Shown: positions 1 through 10,479, counted from the stretch's first letter. The stretch is 64,000 nt of DNA from Owenia fusiformis (GCA_903813345.2 CAIIXF020000011.1:30372166-30436165), one strand, 5' to 3'. Numbers and translations: made by a program. Notes: generated by a model not told the origin, from the letters alone.

Positions 1-303
1 ATAAAAAGGCTGCGGTCACGCCAGGCTTTTACGATAACACTACCACGGTCATGGCAGTATCCTTTTGTAACTTAAAAACACTTAATAACATGGTGACAGT
101 TGTTCAAGGCATAAGTCTTGCAACAGATAGGGTCTCTCTGAACCTTCGAGTTTTCCCCCTCTTGCCTAGCATAGAGTCTAGACTACCACCACCACAACTG
201 TAAAAATAACATTGAAAATGTCGGGCATCATCCATTACATACTTCAGATGCAATTATTCGTATATTCCATTGATGTTCACTACTGACATACAACTGCACT
301 TAC
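1..303. other. No recognisable feature
   Basis: Short open frames only, such as 91-201 on the plus strand. None has splice context, repeats or a motif that I recognise. Confidence 0.5.
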
Positions 304-390
304 CTATATTTTGCCATAAGCACCCACAAAACATCATGAAATGTTCAATGTTGTTACCTCCAAATGATTTCTGCTCGAAAATATTTCGGA
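304..390 (-). CDS. Possible internal exon of an unidentified gene
   Basis: On the minus strand a pyrimidine-rich tract ending in TTCTTCAG (acceptor AG at 391-392) is followed by 87 bases. These run to a consensus donor, ATATAG then GTAAGT (donor at 298-303). The exon length is a multiple of three, and one frame stays open and includes NIEHFMMFCGCLWQN. The open frame continues on both sides (254-526), so openness alone is weak support. No family is recognised. If real, it belongs to a gene running toward and beyond the left edge of the window. It could equally be a chance pairing of splice-like sequences in AT-rich DNA. Confidence 0.25.
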
Positions 391-689
391 CTGAAGAAAA
401 AATAATTTGTCGTTTTGAAAACACACGCGGGACAAAACGGAGAGTTTTAAACCCACAGAAATTATATTCTAAATTAGCACCGATATATAGACATTGAAGA
501 AACACACTTACTTTGGATATATACACTCCAACGGGTGAGAAAAGACCGAAAGACGATGATATTTTTTCAATAATTCACTTCTTTTCGAACTGCTATCCCA
601 GAATGCAGCAGCAGGTACTCTGGTGGTAGGTTTCAACACTAAAACACAACGAATGAGTTGTACCAGTCGCGAATCCTATATGCCCGGGC
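391..689. other. No recognisable feature
   Basis: AT-rich spacer. A second GTAAGT on the minus strand (503-508) has no convincing exon attached. Confidence 0.5.
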
Positions 690-981
690 CAGGGGCGGAT
701 CTGGGAACCAACAAGGGGGGGGGGGGCCCAAACTTCTTGTCTGAGAAAAAAACTTCCGGGCTTGCGCGGAAAAAAATTTTGGGCCCCAAAAACCCAAAAG
801 TGGGCCCAAATTTTGAAATAGCCTAGTTGAAGCCCATTTTCTTCAAAATTTAGCCTAAAATAAAAAAACAAGGCCTTAGAAGGCCAATTTTTGACCAAAA
901 GGGCCTACTTTTTGGGGCCTTAGGGCCTTTTTTTCTGGGCCCACCCAAGGGGGGGGGGGGCGGCCCCCAGATCCGCCAGTG
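690..981. mobile_element. MITE with CAxxGGCGGATCTGG ends
   Basis: The left end CAGGGGCGGATCTGG and the right end CCAGATCCGCCAGTG are inverted copies. Each is followed inward by a long G or C run, and the interior is built of GGGCCC/AAA-rich repeats. There is no coding capacity. The flanks share CGGGCC on both sides, which may be a worn target duplication. The CA(C/G)TGGCGGATC end is a common non-autonomous DNA transposon terminus in invertebrates, probably hAT-type; that assignment is inference. Confidence 0.6.
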
Positions 982-1079
982 CGGGCCTACATCTGTGGTT
1001 CTGGTTCTTCACTTGAGAGCCGTTTCGATATTCATCAAGAATGAACGATCTTGTCCAGATACTCAAAGGGACAAAACAA

Positions 1080-2031
1080 CTTGGCGGATCCAGAGGGGGG
1101 AGGTAACCAACCAGATCTACGATGTCAGGAGTAGATAACTGGGCCAGACGAGTTTGAGGTAAAACGTTATGTCAGTAGGTCCAGTTGACAAAACGGGTTG
1201 AGCTGAACCTGCTGAGGTCTGCTGATTTACCACAAATCCAAGGACGTCAAGTACGTTTCTGGCGAAGAGCATAGATTATTTAAGAGGACTGGAAACAAGA
1301 TGGCAGTCTATTTCAATTCTGCCAGTTCATCATGAAGGCTATTTATCACTATTGACTCAGTTGTTCATCTAGTTTTACTTACCTTAGATGCTTAGTAATC
1401 TATTCTTAGTATAATTTTGTTTCCAAAATTATTGTCATTTTTAGTACTAAAAGTACTTTGAACAGATCAGCTGCCACTTGCTTGGCTTAATCGTACCAGT
1501 CCACAAAAACAGTGAAATCATATTAAAAATACCAACTAAACTTTAAAATTGAGGCAGATGCGATACAAAAAGACTCTATAATACAGATATACAGGTTACA
1601 GTCACCAAGATGAGCTAATTTCAGGCGAGATTCGGGAAATAAAAAGGTAGGTCATTCTTGTTTCCAGTCCTCTAAATAATCTATGCTCCGGCTTTCGCCA
1701 GAAACTTACTTGACGTCCGTGCACAAATCAAACTTATTTTCAACCACGGACCTCTGCCAGATTACCTCCTCTGTGTCTAGGCTCAATAAATATATTATCC
1801 CTTGAGCCTACTACCAATAGGGGCTGGATCTGTGTTTTCAACCCCAATATTTCAATTCAAAAGTAGTGTGGGGGTGATTTGAAAAAACAACCTCACATTT
1901 ATGATACGCCCCCACCCTTCAATTTGGGCCCAAACATTTTGCAGGGCCTCAAAGTGTTGGCCTTTTTGGCGGTGCTTTTTTCTGATTTCAAATTTGCCCC
2001 CCCCCCTTGTTATCTTGTGGATCCGCCAGTG
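1080..2031. mobile_element. Composite element with GGCGGATCCA ends
   Basis: The left end CTTGGCGGATCCAGAGG (1080 on) and the right end TGGATCCGCCAGTG (ending 2031) are inverted and belong to the same end family as the 690-981 element. The inner right part has the same GGGCC/CCCCCC composition. A separate foldback element (1243-1717) lies inside. The two ends could instead come from two different solo insertions. Confidence 0.4.
1243..1717. mobile_element. Foldback element, ~60-bp inverted arms
   Basis: The arm 1243-1300 (GACGTCAAGTACGTTTCTGG...) returns as a near-perfect reverse complement at 1656-1717, with only a few substitutions and a 4-base indel. The 355-bp centre has no open frame of note. 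Outside the arms the similarity stops sharply. This is a non-autonomous foldback or MITE-type element, nested between GGCGGATCC ends. Confidence 0.7.
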
Positions 2032-2083
2032 AAAAGACCAACCTTGCCAATCACCTACCGGTCTGGTAACCGTAGCAATAACC

Positions 2084-2511
2084 CAGATGCGAGTAGAAAT
2101 AATCTTGATTTACGTCATTAAAAATTCAAAATTCAGTCAAAGTAATATCATATTTGAAATCTACATGTAAAATTACATCTAGAAATGTGGTTTTAAAAAG
2201 TGTTTATCAACTTTGAAAAATTAATTTTCTTTGAAAATGTGACTTCTAGCTCGGGGAGATTCCCTATAGACCCCATGCTATAAAATCACAAAAAATGAAA
2301 TATCTTTTCTTTTAGTGGACAGATAATATTTTGCTTTACTGGACATATTTTCATTAGTATAAGTATCAAACACATAAGGATTATATGAAAATTGAGCCAC
2401 TTAAATTGATAATATTCAAGTTTAAGGGAGCTTTCTTATATACCTGCCATGTTAATTGACCCGAATCAGCCACCTGGTGGTGAAACTGGTAACTACCTAC
2501 TCGCATTTGGG
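2084..2511. mobile_element. MITE family 'ATGCGAGTAG', copy 1
   Basis: It begins CAGATGCGAGTAG and ends CTACTCGCATTTGGG, an imperfect inverted terminal repeat. The interior matches the inverted copy at 17997-18426 along its length (shared blocks include GCCACCTGGTGGTGAAACTGG and a CATATTTTGATT/CATATTTTCATT region) and a decayed copy near 30010-30345. It is non-coding and about 430 bp. Confidence 0.65.
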
Positions 2512-2791
2512 TAATTAAGACGCGGCTTCAAGATCGGGTACAAACCCGGGGGTATGAAATGTTGTCAGTTGAGTGCAGTGAGTGCCCGGGGCGAGTGAAT
2601 CCCTGTTTACAATTGCAAGTAACGCCAGCATACAGTAGATATATCTGCTAAAGCTATAACTTAACAACCATCCCTGCAGCAAGGCTACATAGTATTTTAT
2701 ATAATTTAAGCATAAATGAAGTCCCTTGAAGAAGGATGATAAACAACACTTTCTTTACTTTCTTTCAGAGTACCCTAGGATTATCCTAGGG
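2512..2791. other. Spacer with a short dispersed repeat
   Basis: About 65 bases ending at 2740 (GCATAAATGAAGTCCCTTGA, then GAAGGATGAT) recur almost identically at 15250-15312. Nothing else is recognised. Confidence 0.5.
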
Positions 2792-3153
2792 TACCCGAAG
2801 GATAGGGATTACCAGAACTATCCCAACACAACTGATGAGCTTAAAGCTAACATTACACACGAAATCATTCAAATAACACTGGGGCATGATTCAGTTCAAG
2901 TTATTGTTAACTTCAATATGCGTGTTTAAGCAATACTTGGCCAGTGTGGACTTGGCCATGGACGGAACACCAAAATGGGCTTAGTGATTTGATTGGCAGC
3001 CATCAAAACACGCAGAGACGCACATGAAAATCACTTTAGTGGAACAAAACTTACATCAAAGCTTAGTCATCTCAGAAAGTTCGAGGCTAATCATGCCAAT
3101 AATGAGTGAGTTAATACACTTTAAAATCAGTAACATCTTTTTGGACTACCCTG
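2792..3153 (+). pseudogene. Relic of Tc1/mariner-type transposase C-terminus plus right TIR
   Basis: The frame contains YPKDRDYQNYP followed by TTDELKANITHEI. This matches the end of Tc3/mariner-like transposases, where a '(P/Y)xxRVYxxxPxTLDELKxxIxxEI' stretch follows the last catalytic residue. The open frame closes at 2929, just before the expected terminal helix. At 3153 the sequence TTTTTGGACTACCCTG is the reverse complement of a CAGGGTnnTCCAAAA terminus, so the 3' end of the element is still visible. The catalytic DDE/D region and the left end are absent. It is a dead fragment, and the assignment rests on a short but characteristic motif. Confidence 0.5.
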
Positions 3154-3480
3154 TGAACCGCGAGCACGGATCTCTGTGCGCGAGTGAAGAAATCCCGGGG
3201 GAGAAATATGTTCGGGAGCGAGGAAATGGTGGTGCGCGACTAAAGATTTCACGTTCGTGATGTGAGAATCGTAATTCGAGTACAAGGGACGTAGTTCGCG
3301 AGGTAAGAACTAATGTTCGCGTTGATGATAGTCTAGGAGGCCTGTCTTTTGTATGACTCAAACTAACGGTTGAGAACTAGTCTGGTGTTATCACGGGGCG
3401 GGGGGGGGGAGGGGGTTCGCTTGACCACTTAACCATAGACATTGAGATTGAAGACATCAATTCATTTAACATATACATAA
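3154..3480. repeat. CpG-rich degenerate short repeats and a G tract
   Basis: Between about 3150 and 3330, variants of a (G/C)GTTCG(C/T)GA(G/T)GT(A/G)AGAA motif recur about every 20-35 bases. The stretch is CpG-rich against a CpG-poor background. A long G tract follows near 3398-3412. It is open in places on both strands, but no protein is recognised. Confidence 0.4.
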
Positions 3481-3602
3481 AACATATTCTGTTCAGTTTC
3501 CATGACGAAATGTACACTTTGGACTACAGAATCTACTTGGTCGAGATGAAATCAGAGGTTTATAAATGTCAAACGAATTTTGTCTGCAGATTCGAAATAT
3601 AT

Positions 3603-3608
3603 TTTATT
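3603..3608 (-). promoter_or_regulatory. AATAAA poly(A) signal of the 3681-4244 gene
   Basis: AATAAA on the minus strand lies 73 bases beyond the stop codon at 3681-3683. That is a normal distance for a short 3' UTR. Confidence 0.5.
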
Positions 3609-3680
3609 TCAACTGGAAATAACAGTAAATCCGGGAGAAATCGCAAGAGTTCGAGTCTTTCGGTCTTATCCAATCGATAC

Positions 3681-4244
3681 CTAGTGATGGTGGTACATGG
3701 GTACTTTGCAAACGATCTTGCAGCACTTATAGACCATGGACTGGTAGTCGTATACATTAGGGTTCAATCGCTGCATTTTCCAAGAAACCAAAAATTCGTC
3801 AGACCCACAGGCCACGTAGTGTCGATCTAAATATTGCAGTGTCTTTCCCTGGACCCACTGGGGCGGTCCCTTGATAATCCTGCAGTTCGACCAGAAACCC
3901 TAAAATGTACAGTACAAGTCATGACAAGTTACGGTGATACCTAGAGAAACAGATATATCAATTTTAGAGTGATTTTCAACGTGCCTGAAAAGCTTATTAC
4001 TTCAAGATACACGTTCAGAAACTGTAATTGGTAATGGCGAATTGGAAAATTGGTACATTATTTTCATTGGAATAAGTCGTTTGATTATTGCGAACAAATC
4101 TTCATTGTTTCATTACTGGCAATTATCACTTACTTTGACGTATTCAAATTCGTGACGCTTTTCTCTCCCGATGTCACCGGCTCCAGAACCCCCTAAACAC
4201 ACAGCCATCAAAAGTACAGTAGCGAGCATCATTTTAAGATTCAT
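3681..4244 (-). CDS. Two-exon gene for a small secreted cysteine-containing peptide precursor
   Basis: Exon 1 is 4134-4244 and exon 2 is 3681-3899. The 234-base intron starts GTAAGT and ends ATTTTAG, in phase 0. The product has 109 residues. Exon 1 encodes a textbook signal peptide (MNLKMMLATVLLMAVC then LGGSGA), an acidic prosegment and REKR at residues 27-30, a furin-type RxKR site. The mature part, about 79 residues, carries five cysteines, including a CC pair in VYKCCKIVC, and ends in MYHHH before a TAG. The ATG is the only one giving a signal peptide; a TATA-like box lies upstream and AATAAA downstream. The role is presumably extracellular. The block C-x4-FL...R...Y-x-CC faintly recalls dermatopontin-type repeats, but I would not assign the family. 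An odd cysteine count could mean dimerisation or a missed exon. The exons show no frameshift or internal stop. Confidence 0.75.
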
Positions 4245-4301
4245 GACGATCAACCTCTCGATGACAGACAATGATAGCCTTAAAATCAACATACTGTAAT
4301 G

Positions 4302-4311
4302 TTATAATATA
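4302..4311 (-). promoter_or_regulatory. TATA-like box of the secreted-peptide gene
   Basis: TATATTATAA on the minus strand lies 58 bases upstream of the ATG. A start about 30 bases downstream would leave a 5' UTR of roughly 30 nt. The call is positional; AT richness makes chance matches common. Confidence 0.35.
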
Positions 4312-5076
4312 CTATTCTGTTATGATTTTTGAATGGGCTCACACATTCACATAACCAACCACCCTCCAAACATGCGGTCATGGTTGGTTGAATAATCATT
4401 CTTCTTGCATAGTGAATCAAAGTAGGATAGGGAGTCGGGACCAAATTTTAGACATCGCAAAAGTCAGTGAAAGAGGCCAAGTGCTATTGGAAGATCACCT
4501 GACTTGTTGTGCCTTTTTCCTTTGGGCCATCTCAGGAGTGTTCACCATCCCTCCACTAGACCAGTCTGAACCCACAGGGGACTCAAAGAGCCCTACCTGA
4601 CATGGGGAGATGAGCCCATCCCGGAGCCCATCTCTGTGTGCAAAGAAATGGTGGCCACGTGGAGGGGTAAGCGCTGTAATCTTTCATGAGTATGAGAATG
4701 ACCACAACTGTTTATGCTACACCTTCTTCCAATAGCCCCGTGTACCCGTGCACTGACTATTAAAGCGATGTTTAAAACTTGATCCCGAGCAGATGTTGGT
4801 CCACTGACTGTGCAAAAGGAATGCTTATACGGCCAACCATGATCAACATTTGAATGAATGACATACTATTACAAAGGGAGACACGCTTTATGGTACATCG
4901 AATGAAATCGGTGCAGTCGTCACCGTTTTTTGGTTTTACGAATTAAATTATTGTTGGTTTTAAACAAACTGTTTATCCTATTGGGGAGTTTCTATGGCTG
5001 AATAAAGCCAAAAGATGTCACCCTTGTATAATTTTTATTTTTGTTAGTTCAGACTGCCATAGACTTCCATGTTATA
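4312..5076. other. Intergenic; GC-richer block at 4430-4700
   Basis: The GC-richer block includes an imperfect inverted pair AGATGAGCCCAT / GAGCCCATCT. A 70-codon open frame (4388-4600) has no recognised motif. I see no RNA gene. Confidence 0.4.
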
Positions 5077-5360
5077 CAGGGTGTTCCAAAAGTAACCGGA
5101 CTTGCAAAAGTCACTTAATTTCACGATAACTGAAAACGTTTTGTTTAATACTGTCCGAAACCCAAACGGCATGATGACCCTGTCAATGTACATAAAACGT
5201 CATGGAAAATGATTTAAATGCCATAACTGTATAAATCAAAGATATAGTGGAAAATCTCACGAAAAATGAGAAGCTGCGAAATTTCTATTTAGAAACTCAG
5301 CCAGAGTGGCCTGCAAACACAGCGTCTGGTACCAATATATGTGCCTCGACATGATATATG
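5077..5360. mobile_element. Left end of a mariner-type element (approximate right limit)
   Basis: After TA (5075-5076) comes CAGGGTGTTCCAAAAGTAAC, the typical terminus of Tc1/mariner MITEs. No matching right end was found before the next element, so it looks truncated. The end resembles those at 10862 and 63901. Confidence 0.4.
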
Positions 5361-5377
5361 ATATATATAGAGATTAT

Positions 5378-5509
5378 CCTATATGAGGTTCAGGATATTG
5401 GGATTATCCCGAGGCCAATATAATATATCTGCCCGAGGGCCGTAGGTCCCGAGGGTAGATGTATTATATTGGCCAAGGGATAATCCAAATATCCTGAACC
5501 GACTATAGG
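5378..5509. repeat. 132-bp near-perfect palindrome (CCCGAGGG core)
   Basis: The two ~60-bp arms, including GGTTCAGGATATTGGGATTA and GGCCAATATAATATATCT, fold onto each other around a GTAG-containing loop with few mismatches. Immediately outside, AGATTATCC/GGATGATCT extends the pairing weakly. It is a foldback MITE or a hairpin-forming terminal part of a larger element. Confidence 0.75.
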
Positions 5510-5516
5510 ATGATCT

Positions 5517-5906
5517 GTTTATCCCATACCAATCACATTGTTCAATTGGCCACAGTTCAGAAACTTTGCAACCAACCGTGGAATTATTTAAAAATATTCA
5601 TGTCCTGTTTTGTATTATTGTCTGTAGCCGGATTTTCCTGTTCAAATCTTTGATTATTAATGGGGCATACTGCTCCTTCCCTTCTTAAAAGCATCAAACA
5701 GATCGCGATTGTCTGCGTTTTTCTCCATTGAGAACGTTACAAAAAAGAATCAATACGGGAACAGCGATTATGACGTAGCGGGCAGATATACTATATCTGC
5801 CCGCTCGGAGCGGGACGTAAAGCTATATCTGCCCGCTGATGAAAATATAAGTTTTTACAAACCGGTTTTATGTACCTGTAACACGTCCAAGTATGGGATA
5901 AAGTAC
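5517..5906. mobile_element. MITE-like element with internal AGCGGGCAGATATA palindrome
   Basis: TTTATCCCATAC near 5519-5530 reappears inverted as GTATGGGATAAA at about 5893-5904. Inside, 5777-5805 is a perfect 14-base palindrome around one base (AGCGGGCAGATATA-C-...), and its right arm is repeated at 5823-5839. There is no coding potential. Confidence 0.5.
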
Positions 5907-6449
5907 AATACGTGACACAGTTAGGATTCTCATGGAACGATGATCTGGTTGGATAAATATTGAGGGGGTCGTGAAAGTAATGTGACTTAACTGTAATAAA
6001 TTAAAAATCAGCAGTAATATAAATTAGCATTTAGATAAGAACTATTTATATATGTGTGAGATATACAGGCAAAGCAACTTCATCAGGCACCGCGTGTAAT
6101 TTTATTTGAATTTCACATCCAGGCTTAGCTGTCGAAAACATGTTATCAATACATTTTATTGAAATTTCAACCAGAAAAATAAAGTAATAAAGTATTATAC
6201 TACAGACTATTAATTCTTTTGACAATGTTTTAATGTTGTTTCGTAATGTGCTTATTGACATTTACAATAGAGTTCACATTGAATTTGAACAATTGAAAAA
6301 CATTATATACCTGTATTTTGTTTTATGAAATTTTATATATACTTATATTATACAATGCATTTGAAAACGAACAATAAAATGATGAAAACGTGATATCATT
6401 CAAGCATTAGTGGGGATTCAACGCACAAAGTCAATAAATATGGTTTGCC
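5907..6449. other. AT-rich spacer, nothing recognised
   Basis: Open frames are short and uncharacteristic. No repeats were detected by eye. Confidence 0.5.
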
Positions 6450-6805
6450 AACCTACCCTATGTATGCACGGGTTATTTACGGGTGTGTAGGCGTTAATTA
6501 CGCCCGTGCAGACGTGAAATAACGCCCGTGCAGACGTGTAGGCGTTAATTACGCCCGTGTAGGCGTTAATTACGCCCGTGTAGGCATTAATTACGCCCGT
6601 TAAGAAGTGAATTCTATACGCGTTAAAACAAACACAGGCGTAAACTAACGGCGTTAAAATGTTCAATAGCGGGCGTTAAGACATGAAAAGCATCCATACG
6701 CCCGTCGAGTTCATTTAGCGCCGTGAATTATGAACCAATCAGCATCTTGCTTACATAATGAAACAAAGCATTCTAGCTAAAAGTGCAACTCCAAGATCAT
6801 TGTGC
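6450..6805. repeat. Left arm of a 4.4-kb inverted-repeat structure
   Basis: This arm is the diverged reverse complement of 10480-10825 over about 350 bp; shared blocks include GATGCTGATTGGTTCATAA and CTAAAAG(T/A)GCAACTCCAAG on the rc strand. It carries a 21-base tandem motif (ACGCCCGTGTAGGCGTTAATT) several times between 6500 and 6605. It is rich in ACGCCCGT, which is exceptional for the region. Confidence 0.7.
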
Positions 6806-6959
6806 AAGTTAATAACATACTCACGATTGTGCCAGGAACAACTATTGCAATTTATGGCATATGAAACATTATTTCTTTTCTGGGTTTCTTGGTGCACTAT
6901 TTGTACAAATGTGAAAGATGTACATGTGACTCTAACAGACTTGCCAACCTAAAATGAAA

Positions 6960-7712
6960 AATCTTCGGGAGATTTTAAAAAAATTGCGGTACTTTTACGG
7001 GAGTTTTTTTCAAAATCCGGTAGTTTTTGTTTTTTTCAAAATCCGGTAGTTTTTGAAAAAAGCGGGAGTTTTTACGGGAGATTTAAAAAAACTGTAGTTT
7101 TTACGGGAGATTTAAAAAAACGGGAGTTTTTACGGGAGATTTTGAAAAAACGGGAGTTTTTACGGGAGATTTTTAAAAAAAGGTATTTTTCGCGGTAATT
7201 TTTTTAAAAACGACTTTTTTTACGGAAGATTTCAGAAAAAACGGGAGTTTTTGCGGTAGGTTCTGAAAAAACGGGAGTTTTTACGGTAGGTTTTGAAAAA
7301 ACTGGAGTTTTTACGGTAGATTCTGAAAAAACTGGAGTTTTTACGGTAGATTTCTGAAAAAACGGGAATTTTTACGGTAGATTTCGGAAAAAAACGGGAG
7401 TTTTTACGGTATATTTCTGCAAAACGGGAGTTTTTACGCTAGATTTTGAAAAAACTGGAGTTTTTACGGTAGATTTCTTAAAAAACTGGAGTTTTTACTT
7501 TAGATTTTGAAAAAACGGGAGTTTTTACGGTAGATTTTGAAAGAATGGGAGTTTTTACGGTAGATTTCGGAAAAACAGGAGTTCTTACGGTAGGTTTCTG
7601 AAAAAGGGGCGTTTTTACGGTAGATTTTGAAAAAACGTGAATTTTTACGGTCGATTTCTGAAAAAACGGGAGCTTTTACGGTAGATTTTGAAAAAACGGG
7701 AGTTTTTACGGT
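6960..7712. repeat. 30-bp tandem array (CGGGAGTTTTTACGGTAGAT...)
   Basis: About 25 imperfect copies of a roughly 30-base unit whose consensus is CGGGAGTTTTTACGGTAG plus an ATTTTGAAAAAA spacer. Copies differ mainly by GGGAGA versus GGTAGA and by A-run length. It lies inside the 6936-8461 element. Confidence 0.9.
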
Positions 7713-8114
7713 ATTAAATCCAGCGATTTAATTGGTTGAAATTATTATGACGCATGCGCAATTAATAAATTAATTAGAACTTATAATCTAAGATAGATGT
7801 CATTTACGTTCATTATTTCACAGCAGTCCCTACCCATAATGCGCTTTATATTGCGGGAATATTTTGTTTAGCGACATATAAAAACAAAATGTATTCTCCC
7901 GACAGAAGTATGACGTGACAGAATATGAACTGGCCTCCGTTTGTGGACATTTGGTGTGCAAACTTATACCGAACTGATCGCAGAAAAGCAATTTGAATCA
8001 TGGGAATGAAGTACTTTTAAGTTATTTATGAAAGTATCGATAGTGAACCATTGGAGTCAATCCTTCTTGGAGTAAAAGAAAGAAGCGTGCCTGCAATAAT
8101 CAAGGTCACAAATT

Positions 8115-8455
8115 TGTCAAATTCCTTTTAAATACGGTAGATTTCAACAGCAAAAAACGGAAATTTTACGGGAGTTATACCAAGAATACGGGAGATTTTA
8201 CGGGACTTATACCAGAAAACGGGAGATTTTACGGGAGTTATACCAGAATACGGGAGATTTTACGAGAGATTTCAGCAAAAATACGGGAGATTTTACGGCC
8301 ATATTTTTAAAAAAAATTACGGGAGATTTTAGTAGAAATACGGTACGGGAGTTTACGGGAGTTTTTACGGGAGAAAACGGTACGGGAGTTTGGCATTTTT
8401 TACGGAAAAACAAAAAATTTACGGAAGATTCCCGTAAAAAAACGGGAGGTTGGCA
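8115..8455. repeat. Second, shorter array of the same motif
   Basis: Copies of ACGGGAGATTTTACGGGAGTTATACCAG and relatives recur, ending against the right TIR of the same element. The unit length and spacer differ from the left array, so the two expanded separately. Confidence 0.8.
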
Positions 8456-8639
8456 TGTCTGTCTAAAGAGGACTGCATATAGATTCCAAAAAGTACACAT
8501 CTCCCTAATACCAAAGAACATATGTTGGCTAGGTATACTAGACATATAGGCTCATCTGACATTTTCAACTACTTACATTTTCAAAAAATGCCAGATCTAT
8601 AGGATAAAGCTATAGTCTAGAGTTGATATGCAGTTGATC

Positions 8640-10205
8640 AGATACTATTAGTATCTGAACACATCCTTTAGATTGTATTGTATCCTTTATTACCACATTA
8701 TTTTATGTGAGTACATTACAATGTTCAATATATTTTTTTTCAAACATATTTACATCAACAGGTTGCGTTTTTTATACATAAAATAAATTGCCTTGGCTTT
8801 AAAATCATATTAAAATCATCATCCTCTTTAAAAATCTGGAGTACATTATCTTCTCCCATTTTAAAAAGGGCTAGTAGAGCTACCCTTTCAGCATCTAGAG
8901 AGCTACAAAATATAGTAAAATGTTCTAATGTCTCAATCTCGCCGGAATTACATATAAGGCATTTTTTATTGCCCCATTTATTGTTTCCATTCAATGTTTG
9001 GTTTGTTAAGAGCTTAACCATAAGTTTAAAATACATGCATTTATCAGGATATCACAGTACCCGCCAGATTAGTGGTTTAAATGAACATCATATTCGAATA
9101 TACAAATGGGTAGAATGTTTCAAAGTACAGTTAATCATTAAGTTAAGTTTCTGAGTGTATCTTACCCGTCCTAATACTAATTTGTGCCACTCTGATTTTG
9201 AGGGATAAATACCAGTGTTTAACATGTTTTTGCCGTGTCCAACAAATTGAACCTTATCAGAGTATTCCAAATCGTATGACTAGGAGATACAACTCCGATG
9301 TTACTATTATGCTCTAATTCGGTGGCTCGAAATATGAAGATTTGTTTGTACTATTTTTGATTGGCAATTTCATTAGCATTAAGAAAAACATCAGTTTATC
9401 TATTACAATTCTGAATTCTAAATTCAACCAACCCAGAGGCTCGGTGGCAAATATGTTGTCTGAGAATTTTGGTAGGCATTGAATACGCTTACCAATTGTT
9501 CTATGTGCTAATTCAAGTTTTTCTATGTCCCTGCCTGAGTATGTTATTAAAGGGCTTCCATATAGCATCGTAGGAACAGAAATTGCCCAATACAGTCGTG
9601 ATGCTGTTAAAGGACAAAGTCCCCCACAGTTACCACCCAACCCGAGGAGTGAATATTATTTCCGTTTACCTGAGCTTATAGCATTGTCATTCTCAATAAA
9701 ATCAGTAATGTCACCGTTAACTGATAATGGTATACCTACATGTATTTGTTTCCGAACAACATTAACATTTCTATTACCAATTTTAAACACTGGTTCCACT
9801 GCATGATGTCTAACACCATAAATCATTATATTGCATTTGCCAGGATGAATCTCATATCTCCATTTCATACTGTGATTATAAGCTAAATTAAGTAATGTAT
9901 TCATAGATGTCGTACTAGTAGTAAGAAAAGAGGTATCGTCGGCATATGCAGGACAGGTGACATCCATTTCCCCCAACGATGCACCTATGCCCAGGGCTTG
10001 TAAATCAGTTAGTAAGTCAGCATTGAACAATTGGTACATCAGCATGGAATAGACCCCACCTTGATGGACCCCCTGGAGTACATCGAATGGATCAGACAGC
10101 ATGTTACTTACTCGCAGGGATACATTAGCGATTAGAGGGATACATTAGCGATCTGACTGTATAGTGCTTTGTAAGCTGCAATGCGTGTGAGCTTAAGTAC
10201 CTACC
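8640..10205 (-). pseudogene. 5'-truncated LINE: reverse transcriptase C-terminal half and zinc knuckle
   Basis: Read on the minus strand, it starts in the palm (ALYSQIANVS near 10160). It continues through VLQGVHQGG, a catalytic YADD (residues 53-56 of the frame 10102-9656) and KWRYEIHPGKCNIMIYG, then the thumb (VPTMLYGSPLITYS, LELAHRTIGKRIQ) in the same frame after one TAA at 9656-9658. A frameshift follows between 9314 and 9270 and another stop near 9085. The C-terminal CLICNSGEIETLEHF...C knuckle (9036-8755) is typical of non-LTR retrotransposons. The N-terminal RT, endonuclease and ORF1 are missing. The 3' tail runs to about 8640 with ATACAATACAAT-like sequence. The copy is inactive; I do not assign a clade. 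Confidence 0.9.
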
Positions 10206-10479
10206 CCTGAAGCCGACACCTAGATTGGAGAATTATCCAAAAATCATCGTATTAAGAAACCAAACATGTATACCTTCTCAAAATATACTGCAATTTTGTC
10301 GTTTCTACAATGGGTGTTGATAACTGCCGACATAGTACATGTATCTTCAATTTGCCTTTTAATTTGCTATAAAAATTGAATACTTTTTTGGTTAAGTCTA
10401 ACAATCTTGAACGAATATTTAAGGACCTCGATGCAATACACTAAAATGTTATCGGGCTTCTGATTGTTATTTACTTACG

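Larger units (their letters stand above)
6936..8461. mobile_element. 1.5-kb TIR element with 5-bp target duplication
   Basis: Ends CAGACTTGCCAACCT and AGGTTGGCATGTCTG are inverted copies. They are bounded by TCTAA at 6931-6935 and at 8462-8466. The interior is two tandem arrays of ACGGGAG/TTTTTACGG motifs flanking about 390 bp of ordinary sequence (7715-8105). The subterminal CCAACCTCCCG-like sequence is the same motif from which the arrays are built, so the element seems to have grown by amplifying its own ends. A CAG start suggests the hAT group, but hAT normally gives 8-bp duplications, so superfamily is open. Confidence 0.75.
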
